Positions 32,847 through 45,600 of a stretch of DNA of 64,000 nucleotides are shown here, in pieces. The stretch covers positions 95,566,195 through 95,630,194 of the forward strand of contig OX393549.1 of the NCBI GenBank assembly GCA_947650365.1. Direction: 5' to 3'. Numbering within the stretch: the stretch's first letter is position 1; each line of letters begins with the position of its first letter. The DNA is from Chamaelirium japonicum. Its lineage: Eukaryota; Streptophyta; Magnoliopsida; Liliales; Melanthiaceae. Under the pieces are notes generated by a model, which ran no database searches, had not been told where the DNA came from, and saw only the letters and a list, made by a program, of their open reading frames with translations. The position numbers and the translations under genes were made by a program.

Positions 32847-33180
32847 CACGCTTGCATCAAATTAAATAACTGGTAGGGGGCTGCCATAACCCCCCCTCAA
32901 ATAAGACGCTGAGGGGTTCTAAAGAAAAAAAAAGATTACAACCAAAAATGATGCAGATTACAAAAAAATCATTAAATCTCAATAACATGGTAGATGAGGG
33001 GGTAATGTTCACCTACCTGATCGAAGGGTTAACAAAATCGCTCCCAAAAGTGTTATTGTGCGTCTGTTTTTTTTTTGTTGATGGACCAGCCAGACGTTCT
33101 AAAGATAGGGTGCTAGAGTATGGACTCAAAGAGGTCCGAAGATCAAAATCAGAAAAGCAGCATAACTACTACTATTATTA
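32847..33180. other. Unassigned spacer
   Basis: AT-rich with a T run at about 33067; I see no gene or element. Confidence 0.4.
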
Positions 33181-33400
33181 AATTTTATAATCTTGTGAAC
33201 TTGATATCAAGAACCAAGATTTGTTTGCGCAAACATGGCAGCAGTGGCCGTGAGGGAAAGTTCGCTCCACGGTGGCCATACCGATTTCTCAAAAAAAAAA
33301 ACGGTGTCCATGCCAAGAGTCGAACAAGAAACCTCTCCAACATAGGAGAGAGGAAGTACCACGCAGACAACAGTTCGTTGGTATAAGGAAGATTATTAGT
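33181..33400 (-). mobile_element. tRNA-derived SINE, copy 1
   Basis: On the minus strand it reads TGTCTGCGTGGTACTTCCTC, then GTTCGACTC (a B-box-like promoter element), then CTTGGTTCTTGATATC toward its end. It aligns over most of its length with the plus-strand copy at 34545-34830. A B-box-like motif, a GTGGTA-type A-box region and a poly-A-like run fit a plant SINE. Confidence 0.6.
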
Positions 33401-33439
33401 TTTTTTTCTAGAACCCTCGAAGTGAGGGGGGTTTGGCAT

Positions 33440-34110
33440 GGATCCCAACCGGTTTATTAACTAGGCACCAAAGGAAAGGTTTAGAGACGATTACATACTA
33501 CACGAAGGCTACCCGATAGGTCGGCGGACATACCCATGCTCCACTCGACCACAGAACATCGAATACACCCAACCACCTCATCTACCGAGCGACGTTTGTT
33601 GGAAAAGATTCTAGCATTGCGCTCTCGCCACACGTGCCAAACCATGGCAAGTACTAGAACATCCCACTCATCTCGCTGTCTCCGACGAACATAGCTCCGG
33701 CACCAAGTGGTCCACAAAGCCTATAGAGATGGGGGGGATCGCCTTTGCACTCCTGCCGCTGCACAGACACGCCTCCACACCTCCCTTGCTAGCGGACAAC
33801 GAAGCAACAAATGTGCGACAGTCTCTCTTGAGCCCAAGTCACAACACAGACAAAACAGATCTACAATGCCAGGGTGTCTACGTCGTTGAAGATTGACCCT
33901 CGTCAAAATGCGGCCCTTAAATGCTATCCACATGAAAATACGAATTTTTAACGGAACCTCGCCTTCCACAAATAGCTCGCCAATGAAAAAACGAGCTCCC
34001 CATTGTTTATAAATCTGTAGAACGAGCGAACTGAGAAGCTGCTCCTTGTTAGCTTGATATACATTGTTTGTCCATTCCCTAATAGCTTAAAGCTTTTGGG
34101 TGAGGTGGCA
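33440..34110 (-). pseudogene. LINE C-terminal fragment (zf-RVT region)
   Basis: Minus-strand frames read EGEVPLKIRIFMWIAFKGRI, then CLCCDLGSRETVAHLLLRCP, then VLAMVWHVWRERNARIF. These are the reverse-transcriptase zinc-binding region (CxxC...H...C) and the tail typical of plant L1-type LINEs. A frameshift lies at about 33718. The reverse transcriptase and endonuclease are absent (5' truncation is usual for LINEs). Confidence 0.85.
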
Positions 34111-34540
34111 AATCCCAAGCTACTTGATTAAGAGTGGGGCACAGGAGTTAAAGGGGGGAGGGGGGGGGGGAGGGTTTCCTATCATGCCTCAGTAGATGTA
34201 GAAGGATTATGTTAGCCCAAAATCTCCAAAGAGAACAATTTCTTAGTAGAGAATAGTGGGCTGAAGCCCTATGGAGAAAGAAACTCCTCTCGTTTCGCTT
34301 GCCCCACGGAATTATGAAATCCAGAGAGGCTCAGAGCGCCTCCCCCTTTCTTCCTCTCTTTCCCTTCACGTCTAGGGTTAGGGTTCTCCCTTCATTTCAA
34401 CGGCCTTGTGATTTATTCACCTCTTTATAAGCAAGAGATGGTATGAACTTTTCTCGAAAATAAATAATGTTGTTATTATTTGGACGGAAGATTATTTACT
34501 AAAAAGCAAGTGAGCATAGAAGAAGAGCACCACAGAGATA
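34111..34540. other. Unassigned spacer with G-run
   Basis: A G-rich run lies at 34153-34173. No gene or element identified. Confidence 0.4.
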
Positions 34541-34544
34541 AAAG

Positions 34545-34830
34545 ATATTACCAATGGACTCTTGGCCTGGTGGTATTTCCTCTCTCCCATGTGGAGTGAT
34601 TCCCTGTTAACTCCTCATATGGACACTGGAGCTAACTTTCCCTTAAGATCATTATGCCTTGTTTGTGCGTGTGAATCCTGGTCTTTGATTTCATATTCAT
34701 GGGATTATGGAATTAATAAATATCAGTTGTTACCTCCCGGCCCTCATTTTGATCTCCGGATCTCTTTGAGCCCTTGCTATAGCGCCTTGTCCTCTGACTA
34801 CCTGGCCGGTCCAGTAAAAAAAATAAGATA
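34545..34830 (+). mobile_element. tRNA-derived SINE, copy 2
   Basis: It starts near GGACTCTTGGCCTGGTGGTA, an A-box-like TGGCCTGGTGG start as in tRNA-derived plant SINEs. It shares the CCTCTCTCC...TGGACAC and GTTTGTGCG...CTTTGAT blocks with the reverse-oriented copy at 33181-33400. It ends with CCGGTCCAGT followed by an A-rich tail at about 34816-34825. Confidence 0.65.
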
Positions 34831-36240
34831 AAAGATATTAAGTGCATGTGTGGGAGAGATAACGAGTAGAAAAAGTGTAGGAGTTATCTAAAGTAAGAAC
34901 ATAATGACAAAAAATAGATTTAAATATGACAAAATGTATAATTAATGGAGAGCATAGACAATTCTTGTTAGGAGAGGATATCATATTATTATAGAGACGG
35001 CAAGAAAGAACGTATAACCTAAATATAGGTAAAATAACTAGAAGGGATTGACGTCAGGTTGACAATCGATCAAAAAGTTCTTGTTTTTCTTTGGAGCCGA
35101 CCTCATCTTGAAGGGTTAAGACTTAGATGATGATCGGCCGAAGATAATGTTAGTATTGGGATAAGAATTAGATGATTATGGATGGAAGATAATGTTATTA
35201 TCCCTATCTACACATAGCCCAATTCATGTAACCTCCATTTTCTTCTCTTTTACGTAGGTGTCCGGTCGTACCCGGCTTAGCCATGTTTAATTGGATATGT
35301 TAAATCCACCAGGGGATAGGAGGGTTGGCAAGCAACTGATGCTTTGGTGAGGAGGTTGTGTGCTCAACTTTTCCTCCCCTCGATTTACCTAGGAGCACTG
35401 TGGGAAATTCCGAGTTCTTTAGACTTCACTTCTGGAGGGATTTGTCCAAGCCGAAAGTGGGTCATTGCCTCAAAGGTTTTGGGAAGGAAAATTTAACAAA
35501 TCTTTTTTTTTTTGGACATCGGCATGTGTCCCTTCACAAAATTCACGCACAGAAGACATGAGTCATCCAATTCGAGACCCAGGCCTTGCTCGATGGTCGG
35601 ATATATAAACATTATAATGTGTTGACGAATAGTCTCACATCGATGAGAGAGGCACCCATCACCTGCTTAATATACCCCTATGGACCTCCTCTTACGATCG
35701 GCAAACTCAATCTTTATCTTATCTGTTTGAAGTCAACGCCTAAAGCCTTATCTATTTGTCTCTCTATCAACAGTGACATCCTCTTTCTTAAATCTCTTAT
35801 CTTGCAAATTCTTTCACTCCTCAATATTCTAGCTCATACAAGAATTTGGTCCTGAAGGCACAAAGAATCAATATATACCGCTAAATGTATATATTTTCCC
35901 CTCCACCAAAATATATATCCGACTTTGATCTTTGCTCCGAAGGATTTTGTGAAGCGTCGAGCATGAATCGCACCCTCCAACCTGCTCCAATCTCCGCTCT
36001 CAAGGCCTACGTGGCACCCATGCTGCTCTGCTGGCACTTGGCAGCTCCGAAATGAGAGGTAAAGATCGGAGCGACTTCGGAGCTCCCAACAAGTGGATCC
36101 ACCACCCTTGGATAAATTAAGTATTTTAGAAGGGTTTTGGGTAATGTAAAAAGTTATAGGGTTTATGGTTGAAATTAGCTAGGAACTAATTTGGAGGGGA
36201 TACCTCCCCCTAAAGTGGGGCCCAAATACGATCCTTAGGA
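34831..36240. other. Intergenic region, nothing identified
   Basis: No coding signal. There are a few short inexact repeats (GGGATAAGAATTAGATGAT at about 35158 and nearby), but no element ends that I can define. Confidence 0.4.
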
Positions 36241-36673
36241 GCTCCCAACTAAGAGTCGGTCGGCGAGAGGATTGAGATGCCGCTTGCAGCTTGCTTGTCC
36301 CACGGAATCGGATTCCCGGGTTGAATATCTTCCTGCCAAGCACTCCAAAACTGTTTCACGTGAGGGAATCACTTTCCTTTCCCGATCTTAAGTTGAATAT
36401 TCCGGCTACCAAATTCACCCTTCTTTCATACCCACAACAGACAATTTTTACAATTGCACAGATGATACATTACAGTTCAGAGAGAAGGGTTTACAACCCA
36501 AAGACACTCCAATCCTCCTCTCACTGGTAATGCCTAACAAAAAGGCTTAGCAAACCAGTAGGAGATTGGACTAACACTACACCACACTTGACTCCATCTC
36601 TACACAGCTACAGGTGTCAAAAATCCCACCTGCAGCCAGCCAGCCAGCCACCCACCTGGGAAACCAAACCAAA
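36241..36673 (-). other. 3' flank of the AP2/ERF gene
   Basis: Probably includes the 3' untranslated region of the minus-strand AP2/ERF gene. No other feature seen. Confidence 0.4.
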
Positions 36674-37564
36674 TCACAAGGTGAGAATCGAGTCCCAGTC
36701 GATCTCCAACGAGGGGTACTTGCGCAGCACGAAGCTCTCGGATTCATCCCATGGCACCTCCGTGAAATCCAAGTGCTGCATCATCTCAGACACCGGCGAA
36801 GAGGACTCCTCGCCCTCCGACGACCAGTTCTCCGACTTGCTCTCCTCCCAACTCAACAAACCCACTTCACCCTTCCCGTCAACCTCACCGAAAGCAGAGA
36901 CGGGGGGGTTCGAGGCGAGATTGGGCGACCCAGCCCCCTGTTTGGGGGGTTTGGACGAGCCCGGACGAGCGGCTTCGAGCTTGGCGTCCAGGAGGGCGTG
37001 GGCGCCGCCGTGCCGGAGGTCCGGGAAGTTGAGCCTGGCGGAGTCCCCACGCAGCTTGAACGCGGCCCTGTCGTAGGACAGGGCGGCCTCCTCGGCGGTG
37101 TCGAAGGTGCCGAGCCAGAGGCGGGTCCGGTTCCTGGGGAGCCGGATCTCGGCGACCCATTTCCCCCAGTGGCGCTGCCGGACCCCGCGGTAGAGCTTCA
37201 CGGGCTTCGGCGGGAGGGGCGGCGGGCCGGCGTGCTTCATGGGCTGGTGCCGGGGTCCGAGGAGGCTGCCGGGATGCCGGTGGGGAAGGGGCGTCTGGAA
37301 CTGCAGCTGGGTCTGGATCTGCCGGATTTGAGCGGGGCTGAGGTGGGTGAGGCCGATCGGCCCCGGTCGATCGAGACCCACGTGATGATCCAGGCCGAGG
37401 AGGCCTTGGGGGGTCTTCTGGTGAGAACAGGAACGGCGGGTGTTGGAGGAGGGGAGGGAGGTGCCTTTGATGAAAGGCTCAAGTGCCTCCATCAGCCCCT
37501 CCTTCCTTAGAGGGTCTGGTGAGAGAACAGGCCAGCTACTGTACATATCTATAGCTGCGGCCAT
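36674..37564 (-). CDS. AP2/ERF transcription factor, DREB A-6 (RAP2.4-like)
   Basis: A single-exon 296-aa nuclear DNA-binding protein. The AP2 domain spans about residues 124-182, from [20 protein letters not shown] through [20 protein letters not shown] to ARLNFPDL. Val at domain position 14 (WVAEIR) marks the DREB subfamily. The N-terminus [14 protein letters not shown] with [15 protein letters not shown], and the C-terminus ending LEIDWDSIL, are shared with group A-6 (RAP2.4/ERF053-like) proteins as I know them. Such factors bind DRE or GCC-type promoter elements and act in light, ethylene and drought responses. A glutamine-rich segment precedes the domain and an acidic serine-rich stretch (about 240-260) may activate transcription. 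The gene is intact and GC-rich. The exact ortholog was not assigned. Confidence 0.95.
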   Translation of the reverse strand: MAAAIDMYSSWPVLSPDPLRKEGLMEALEPFIKGTSLPSSNTRRSCSHQKTPQGLLGLDHHVGLDRPGPIGLTHLSPAQIRQIQTQLQFQTPLPHRHPGSLLGPRHQPMKHAGPPPLPPKPVKLYRGVRQRHWGKWVAEIRLPRNRTRLWLGTFDTAEEAALSYDRAAFKLRGDSARLNFPDLRHGGAHALLDAKLEAARPGSSKPPKQGAGSPNLASNPPVSAFGEVDGKGEVGLLSWEESKSENWSSEGEESSSPVSEMMQHLDFTEVPWDESESFVLRKYPSLEIDWDSILTL

Positions 37565-37710
37565 GGCTTCTCTCTCCTAACGACAACCTAAAAGCTCTGA
37601 TGACACAACAATGGAGGTTGAGGGAGGAGGGAGCGATGAAGAAGCCGAAGCAGAGGTCTCTGTTTATATAACCCGGCATCTCTTCCACAAAGCTGCCGTT
37701 AATCCCGTTA
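37565..37710 (-). promoter_or_regulatory. Core promoter and 5' UTR of the AP2/ERF gene
   Basis: A clean TATA box (minus strand TATATAAA, 37663-37670) lies about 100 bp upstream of the ATG, placing transcription start near 37635. There is no sign of a 5' intron. Confidence 0.65.
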
Positions 37711-37984
37711 CTGATGGCCAATGAGTACCAGCCACGTATGTCACCAACTGCTTGCCAACGACAGGTGCCGGCGGGGGCACCGTCACGTGCCAGTTAGGAC
37801 ACGTGGTGGTTTTTGATTGGGTGTGGCTCTGGTCGTCTCATTTAGATTCCCATGCGCTTTTGGTTCAGAAGTAGTGGGTTCGTTTTTTTTTTTTCCACTG
37901 CATCAGCACCAACCGGTTCGGCTATTTTATTAGTTGGACAGAGTGGTTGGTGCCCATGACATGGAGTGTAGATGGAAAACAAAG
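37711..37984 (-). promoter_or_regulatory. Upstream promoter region of the AP2/ERF gene
   Basis: Contains CCACGTATG at 37731 and two CACGTG-type cores (37785 and 37801, with ACACGTGG), candidate ABRE/G-box sites. The MULE-like MITE starts at 37985, so it lies about 0.35 kb upstream of the presumed transcription start. Confidence 0.45.
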
Positions 37985-38476
37985 GGGTAAATTATACTAA
38001 GCCCCCCATGAAGTTTAGCTCATAAACACTTAAACCCCCTATAGTTTAAAAATTACATTTTACCTCCTTCAATTCAGTTTTAATCAGATAAAAATCGAAC
38101 AACTTAAAATAGTCGCTCCGAACCACGGAATCACTATGGCTTGGGCTTCAACCAATGACACCTGTCCCCACCCGTTTGATCAACTGGCCCTTATAATGGG
38201 AGCCCCCTGAGGTTCTCTCAGTGGCCTGTAGATCTCAACAATCCGAAACCGTCCAAAGGGACGAAACTAACAGGGGTCGATGGTCGGGGTCTATGGTTCG
38301 GGGCGATTAAGTTAAGGGCTTTAGTAAAAATTACCAAATGAGGAAAATAAGTAGTTGACAAAAGGGTTATTGTGCTAACATTAATTCAAACTTTATGGTG
38401 CGATTTGGAACAAAATAAACTACAGGGGTTAAGTGTTTTTTATCTAAACTTCAGGAGGGTAAAGTGTAATTTATCC
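37985..38476. mobile_element. MULE-like MITE with 9-bp target duplication
   Basis: Inverted ends of about 60 bp pair GGGTAAATTATACTAAG at the left with the right end (reverse complement GGATAAATTACACTTTACCC). AAAACAAAG (37976-37984) and AAAACAAAA (38477-38485) flank it, a 9-bp target duplication with one mismatch, as made by Mutator-like transposases. No coding. Confidence 0.75.
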
Positions 38477-38485
38477 AAAACAAAA

Positions 38486-39796
38486 ACAAAGTTATCCGCC
38501 ATGAGGCTTTTGTCTTTGCCCCGTCCACCCTCCCCCCGGGACGCTGTGATCAGATGCCATATCATCTTGTTTAAAAATTCAATAAAACCTTTAGGATGAA
38601 TAACATTGCTCATTTTAATAAGGGAAAAAAAAACCTCTAATTAAAAGAAGTTGAATTTACAATCTATACCTAATAGGCATCATACATCCGAAAAGAAACC
38701 TCGACCAACACTACCTGACTCGAACAGTCCAAAAACTGTAATAAGAAAAAGCAAAAGACCCTCAAGATTTCGAAGCTCTCGACTTTTTCAACTCACGGAT
38801 ACGAGCTAGAAAGACCTTTAATTTGTAGTTTGTACCCTCCGTCTCACTTGAAAAGCCGATTGGCAAAGCTATCTTGAGGATGGTGTTGTCTTTCCTCCAG
38901 CATATTAAGAGGTTGGTTCTACTCGTCATTATCAAGGGCTAACAATTGACCCCGAAGATTCTAAATGAAAATATCCGATTTGTCGTAGGTTCGGAGCAAC
39001 TATCATGCACTTCTATGGACTAACTTAGTCCTCCGTCTACCCACTTCGTTATGGCAAACCAACTGCTCCGCCTCCTCTTCTTCTTGTTGATCATCCTCAA
39101 TGAAAATGGCAGTGACCTCAAGACCTTCTCCCAAATCTAAAGAAGTCAGAGACGCATTGGAACCAAAAACAAAGTCGCCTCATGTTTAGTTAGTATGTTT
39201 TTCGACTCTTACGAGTCAACTATCGGATGTGCGACCTCCGTACTTTAACGATGTTGATTGATCCCCGTACAAATGGATATGAACCCGGTTTAAAACAAAG
39301 AGGTCCATCCATGCATTCAAGAAAGGAGATGCAAATTAGAGCCCTAAATCACAAGATGTCATAACTTTTGGTTTTTATTTGGAGAAATGAAATTTTGTGT
39401 TTTAAGTTTAGTCTCGTAAGGTGTACCAAAAAAAAAAAAAAAAGTTTAGTCTCATATAACATTCGGTTGAGTTATGACTCCTCTCCATTTATAGGGAGGT
39501 TCACTGGTTGTGGGGAGCCATCTGAGGCACTCACTCACCTTTTTGTGGCGAGCCATCTGATGCACTCTCAGACACGTTCGGTTGAGGGAGTTGTAGTTCG
39601 AACTACAGCAACTCGGACTACAAACCTTCACCACCGTTGTTTGGTTTGTTTAGTAATAATCAAACTTATACAAGTCAAACTTAAATATTAGTCAAACCAA
39701 TGTATTTCAAGTGAGCACTTGATGAGGGAAGCACTAACCAGTTGGCTGAGTTGGACAGAATTCTTGAAGGTCGCTATCACCATACGGTCTTGTCCT
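38486..39796. other. Intergenic region, nothing identified
   Basis: No convincing gene. An A-run lies at 39428-39443. Between 39495 and 39575 two copies of a short GAGCCATCTGA(G/T)GCACTC motif sit about 55 bp apart. Confidence 0.4.
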
Positions 39797-40129
39797 TTAG
39801 GGTTTGCTCTTCAGGTCAATGAACCATGAGGTAAGATCCCCGAAAGGAAAGATAGATGAGGCGCGTAGCTTGTGGATCCACTCAAGAGGTTTCCCCGTCA
39901 AGCTATTGTTGAAGGTCATGCGGAGAACGTGGTCTTCCTCGTGCGAGACTAAGGTATCCCTAAAGGCAAGCAAATGCTCAACATGGTCTTTGGTACCGTC
40001 GAACTTCAATAGGCGAGATGGATTCCAGCTATGGGGGAAGGGCATCCTGAGGAGTTTCGAGACGAGTGGCGACTGGTCAGCTCCCCTAAAAGCTACCTCC
40101 TCCAAGCGATAGGAAAGTGGTGCTCCCAA
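39797..40129 (-). pseudogene. Ty3/Gypsy gag fragment
   Basis: The 110-codon minus frame contains FPHSWNPSRLLKFDGTKDHV, EHLLAFRDTL and MTFNNSLTGKPLEWIHKL. This is the retrotransposon gag core pattern (DGTxDPxxHL...LxGxAxxWF) of plant Gypsy elements. It continues from the LTR at 40262-41760 and is cut at about 39790. Confidence 0.8.
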
Positions 40130-40261
40130 GTCTCGTGCTAAATCCTAGTGAGTTATGACTGAGCACCATCAAGGTGTGGTTTCTACGGGAGTGGATCTTC
40201 ATGCGTGATTTGCAAACCACCTTCAAGCGAGAATCACCGGGCCAACTCTAGGCAAGCATTG

Positions 40262-41760
40262 TGTTGGGGGAAAATTCACCGGGCTGGTCTCTCCACCTGC
40301 AAGGCAAGGGAATCACGTGAACGACTGGCTCTGTGAGGAGCGCAGACCCTCCGACGCTCAAGTCAGTGTAGGTTCGAAAGAGAGGGAGCTTTAGTAGTAG
40401 GAAAATATCTGGGTTTCAAAATTTTGAACATTTACTTTTGAGCTGGGGATCGTACCTTTATAAATCTTTTGCAGACTGCCAGAGTTAACACGTGGCCGCT
40501 TTTTCCGCGCCTTCTACGCCTTCCGTGTCAGCCAACATGGGCCTTTAATGGATCTTGTCGTCTAGCCTGGCAGGCAGTGGCCCTGGGCCACGTGGGGGGA
40601 TGCACTGGTCTTATCTAGGCCAGGTGGGCATTCTGAAAGGCTTCAGTTGGGGGCGCTCTAGACTGACCTTGGCCGGCGAACGCGACTCATAATCGTCCAC
40701 GTAGTTTCACGGGATGGTGACATCTGTCGACTAGCTACCGCCTTACTGTAGGCGACACCCGCGAGCAGGTAGGCGAACTCCTTTGTGGTCGCGTGATAGG
40801 GCGAGCTAATCAACACGGTAGTTTGGCAACCCAACTGTTGTTGTTGCTCAGTGCCTTTCTTCTTCCTATTGTCAACAGGCGAGTTCCCGCGAGTGAGCTG
40901 GCGAGCTCTCAAGCGAGCTGGGGGGTGTCGTGGATATCCTTCTAAGCTTCCTATAAGTAAAAAGTGATATCCTTCGCAGGCGAGCTAGCCGCGTGCGACG
41001 TGGATATCCTCTTAGTTTGCTATAGGCAAAAGACAGTCTTCCCGTGGGCGAGCTAATCGCGTGCGAGCTGGGCGAACGCCTGGGTGAGCCAAGGGTGATG
41101 AATTTTCGAGAGTGCTCTTTAAGCTCTATGCAGGGGGAGACCTCATCCGTGTGTGAGCTGATCGTGTGCGATCAGGGCGAGCTCTCCGACGAGCTGAATG
41201 GGATGACTAAGTGTTCCGCGTGCGAGCTGACCGCAGGCAATGTGGTTTAATCTAGAGAAATGTAGCCGCCATTCTGCCTCTCGCCATTTCCGGGGTCGTA
41301 ATGGCGAGTAACCGCTGGCGAGTTGATCACGCGTGATCTAAGGGCGTGCTAATAACGAGCCACCTTACGGTATGTACTGCCTATTGGCAAAAGTGGACGA
41401 ACTCCTAGGTGAGCTGATGGTGGGACGACCGCGGACGAGCTAATCACTTTTCCGGACTAAATGATGTCCTCGTCCGACGCCTTATACTGGGCTCTTATGC
41501 GGCTAGCTGGTGCTGTTTTTTTTCGGGCTCCATCAAATTGCATGCCCAAGATTTCTACTGGTGAATCTCGATTTGGCCTACCTTCCAAAATGCAGGCTTC
41601 CCATAATGCCAACCGCCCAAAATGTACTGACCTCCTGAAATATGATTGCCTCCAAAATGTACAGGCCTCCCGAAATATGCCGGCCAGGTCAGTCGACCTC
41701 CATTGGGTGGCTTTCCGCTGGGGTGACTTAATCAGGCCGCCTCCGCTTGTTAGATCAACA
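40262..41760 (-). repeat. LTR of a truncated Gypsy-like retrotransposon
   Basis: It runs on the minus strand from TGTTGATC (41760) to CCCCAACA (40262), with TGTTG/CAACA inverted ends. A TATA-like ATTTATAAAGG lies at about 40455. The region around 40860-41420 holds many GCGAGCTGATCGCG-type degenerate repeats. Gag follows in the same orientation. No second LTR is in sight, so the element is broken. Confidence 0.7.
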
Positions 41761-42127
41761 CTTGCGAATCGCCGCAGCGTTCGAATCATGTATCATATCA
41801 GGACTTCAAGATTTCTCAGCTTCAAATTTTTACAAGCACAATCATAAAAGGATCGCAAACAAAACAGACAAACAAACGAACAACGAAGGAGAGCAGCACA
41901 AAGGTCATTCGTTCTCGTACAACTCCCATATGTACACTGCAAAACCTCCTCCCTCTTCTCCAAAGAGGGTCGTTTCCCTATACAACCCACGCAGAAGCTA
42001 GAGGCATCTAATGCTAAATATATACTCCACCATTTGATGTCGTCCACCCGCCAATCTATAATAACTTCCTACTATGCACAACCTCGAACTGCGACTGATT
42101 TTGCGGGTGTTGGGGGGGGTTACTTTA
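41761..42127 (-). other. 3' flank of the WD40 gene
   Basis: Probably contains the 3' untranslated region of the minus-strand WD40 gene next to the Gypsy-like LTR. A G-run at 42109-42118 is the only notable feature. Confidence 0.45.
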
Positions 42128-42618
42128 TCATAGGAAGGAGTCTAAATTGTGGTATCGACGCCTCCTGGTGAACTCTAGCAGGCTCCCGTAGGTGCGGTCC
42201 GCAATGGCAACAAAGAGAGCCTCTGTATCAGGGCTGAATGATAGGCCGGCAATCTCACCAAACAGATCGATTTCTTGAGCCCTGCGGTAATCAGCACTGG
42301 CGTCGTACACATGCACAAAATCCGCCGGCTCCGCCAAGGCCAAGAAACGCCCGTCAGACGAGAACTTGATGCCTCGTATCGCTCCCATCCTGCCCTTGAG
42401 AACAGCCAGGGACTCGGAGAGGTTCCTCACGTCCCACAGCCTGCAGGTAGTGTCCTGGTTCCCAGTGGCCAGGATCCGGCCATCTGGATGCCAGGCTGAT
42501 GCAAAGGAATAGTCCAAGTGACCCTTAAGGTTTCCAATCACCTAAGGAATCCAACATGTACCGAGTGAGAATAGAATATCACACCATGAACCGAACCACA
42601 CACACACACACACGCACG

Positions 42619-42677
<59 letters not shown>

Positions 42678-45600
42678 CTTCCGGCATAAGGCACACTTAC
42701 TTTGCCGGACTGCGCATCAGCAAGAAGGCAATCTGTGCTGTCCCCAAGGACAGCGAGGAGCTTGCCATCGGGGCTAACAGAAGTACTCTGAGTGGATCCA
42801 AAAGGACAATCAGATTAGAAGAAGCAAAAGAGTAGCCAATAAACAATCAAAGAAGAAAAAAAATATTGGTGATCAATGGACACTCACGTTTACAGACCAG
42901 GGAAAGGAAAAGCAATTGTGCAAAGCAAAATTCTCAGTGCCATAGATCCTCACATTACCGTCGTTGTTGGCAGTCATAACTCGGAGGGAGGCACTGAAGA
43001 AAAATCAAGTCAGACTGACACTACTAACTAGAACATTTAAAACGAAGAGATTTTTACATATAGCCCCTAAAAACAGGCTAATTGTATATTAACCCCTGGA
43101 AACGTTATATTATATATATTGACCCCTAAAACCAAGGTTACTTGTGCAAATCTATCCCTCAAGTTAATCGGCATCTATTTGGGGGGGAATATTCACGGTA
43201 TATTTATGTTTGGCAGGCACTTCCATACGACAGTTTTACTGGGCTGATTTTACACTTGTTTAGGATCGGAGAATCAAACAAAAACCCTAAATTAGGGCAA
43301 ATGGAGATCAGATAAGGTTGGATTAACTCTGAAATTGAGGGTAAAATGGTTATTTAAAACCCCAGTTAAAGCCAGACCATGGCTGAAGTCTACCCGGTAA
43401 CGGTGGGTGTAGGTGAACTATGAATAAACATGGATTATACCCCCCAAATCGACGACAATTAACTTGAGGGCCTGATTTGCACAAGTAACCTAGTTTGTAT
43501 AGGTTGATATGTAAATATAACGTTTCCAAGGGTTAATATGCAATTAGCCTAATTTCTAGGGGGTTACATGCGAATATATCAAAAATAAAAGCCGGTGAAT
43601 TGGTTCTCACTTGCAAGTCCGATAGATATCCACTGCATTGGTGATGGCGTTCTCGTCATTAGTTATCTTTGTACAGAAGTCGACTCCGGGGCGATTCAGA
43701 TACTGGCAAAAGCAGGAAAGTAAGAACTTCAGCGACCACCCTAAATATACAACAAGAATAAGGTATGAGAAAGTAAATATACCTTACAAATAAGCTCCCC
43801 CTGGAAACCACCAGCGACAATCAAACCTTCCTTTACCGACATAGTGCTGATTTGTACCCTCGATAAGGGTTGAACTGAAGATCCACGCGGCTTCTATAAA
43901 ACAGCCAAGGGAAAACATTAGTGAGCCGGAAGAAGGAACGCATATGAAAATGAATAAACCTGGGTGCATGATAATATAACCTGAGTTGGTAAAATTTGAC
44001 CAGCTACATTTAGTACTTCTTTACTCCTTCGAAGCAGCGATGACCAGTGCATGACTGAGTAGTTCTGCATCATGTAGACATCGTGCTTTGATGTCGCCCA
44101 CAAGAGATTCCTCAGCTGCAAAAGACAACAGTTGTCAGACACGCCATTGAAAGCCATATGAGAGGCAAAAAAGAATTCATTAATGACTAGACATTGTTAC
44201 GCCGAAAATGTCATAAAAGATTCAAACACTCTTTTGCTTTGATGTAGGTTCTTGAATCTAAGTGAAATCAAAGTACCAACTAACTATGGTAAAGTGGACA
44301 AGCAAATTGCAATTAACTACATCTGATGGGTAGATGTGCATCGGGAGGCGTTTGAGGCAAGGCATAAGCTATCAAGACATAGGGGCAAAGTAGCTAATAA
44401 TGGTTCTTCCATTTCACATGGGAAATGTCAATGAATCATAAATTACGAAGAAAACAGAGGACATTAGTGGTAGCTTTGTATATAGAGTTTGTATTAAACT
44501 TCACCTCACCGCACTCCTCAGACACGCAAACCTCAAAGCATAAAGTCAAAAAATAATTTCTATTGGTTCGATATCATTGGGGTTTTAATGTGCGTGTAAA
44601 GCCCAAGGCATACAATTACATAATGTATCATTCCAAGTTTTGCATTAGTGCATATACCAAAAAATAGCCATGCATTAACTTTGCCAAGGATCCCATCTAT
44701 ATTTACCTTTCAAAAATAAAAGATCTCGCATAGCATACTCCTAAATCCTAATACACGCAAACCTCAAGAGCAAATATATCAAAACATGCTCTCCTTTTGT
44801 GCAATATTATTGCATGATAAGGGATATGTAAATCTAAAGCATACATTAATGCATTATGCCACACCTAAGTATCACACTTAGATTTCATGCATAAACAATG
44901 CAAGAAATATATGCAACACAATCATTCCCGTATAATACTGGAGGAAAGAAATCGAAGCCAAGTTATGCCTCAAATAAAACACTATATGAACCGCATATAC
45001 TCAGCATATATAACTTCACCAATGGCATAAAGCTTTTTTTTATGAGACTAGCCTCAAGCATCAATTTGGCCTTCTGAACAATGGTTCCAATTTTCTTCTT
45101 GGTAATCAGGAGCTTAATCAGTCGCTATAATCTAACAAAGACTGTTAAGACTTAATCGCTGACCATCTATCACTCTGAATGATTCACTCGTTTTTACCTT
45201 ATAGTAGTTCTGTGCTCTTTTTGCTGAAACAGCTATGAAGAAAGAATATAGTATAACAAAGATCCAATAAAAAAGAAATAAAAGTATAATCCATAATTTC
45301 CACAACAAAATTAACATGTAACAAGGCTTGTTCTTCCTGCAGAATAAGATCAATGGAGGGAAATAAGCAGACAGAAAAAAAGATGGCAAGGCATGGAATC
45401 CACTAGGGAAACAGAGAATCCAATCAGACAGGCCCAGCACGAACTATGTTCATAGATAGCACGAAACCATCATCAAGATGGTAAAAGCTGTCAATCTAGG
45501 AAATTCTCTCAAATTGAAGTACGAAGTTCTCAATAATGTAAAACGGTAACTCAGTATCAAGAAGGATTATGAGAGAACTTATCCCCCCTTAAAATAGCAA

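Noticed and set aside
32541-32849. Proline/glycine-rich frames of about 100 codons on the minus strand
   Set aside because: They follow the 50-bp CAGGCAGGGCTGG repeats of an LTR fragment and change frame with repeat length.
36614-37510. A 298-codon plus-strand frame overlapping the AP2/ERF gene
   Set aside because: It is antisense to the GC-rich AP2/ERF coding sequence, whose conserved domain lies on the minus strand; such shadow frames are expected.
42556-42777. Frame with (RE)n repeats
   Set aside because: Translation of the CA/GA microsatellite in WD40 intron 8.
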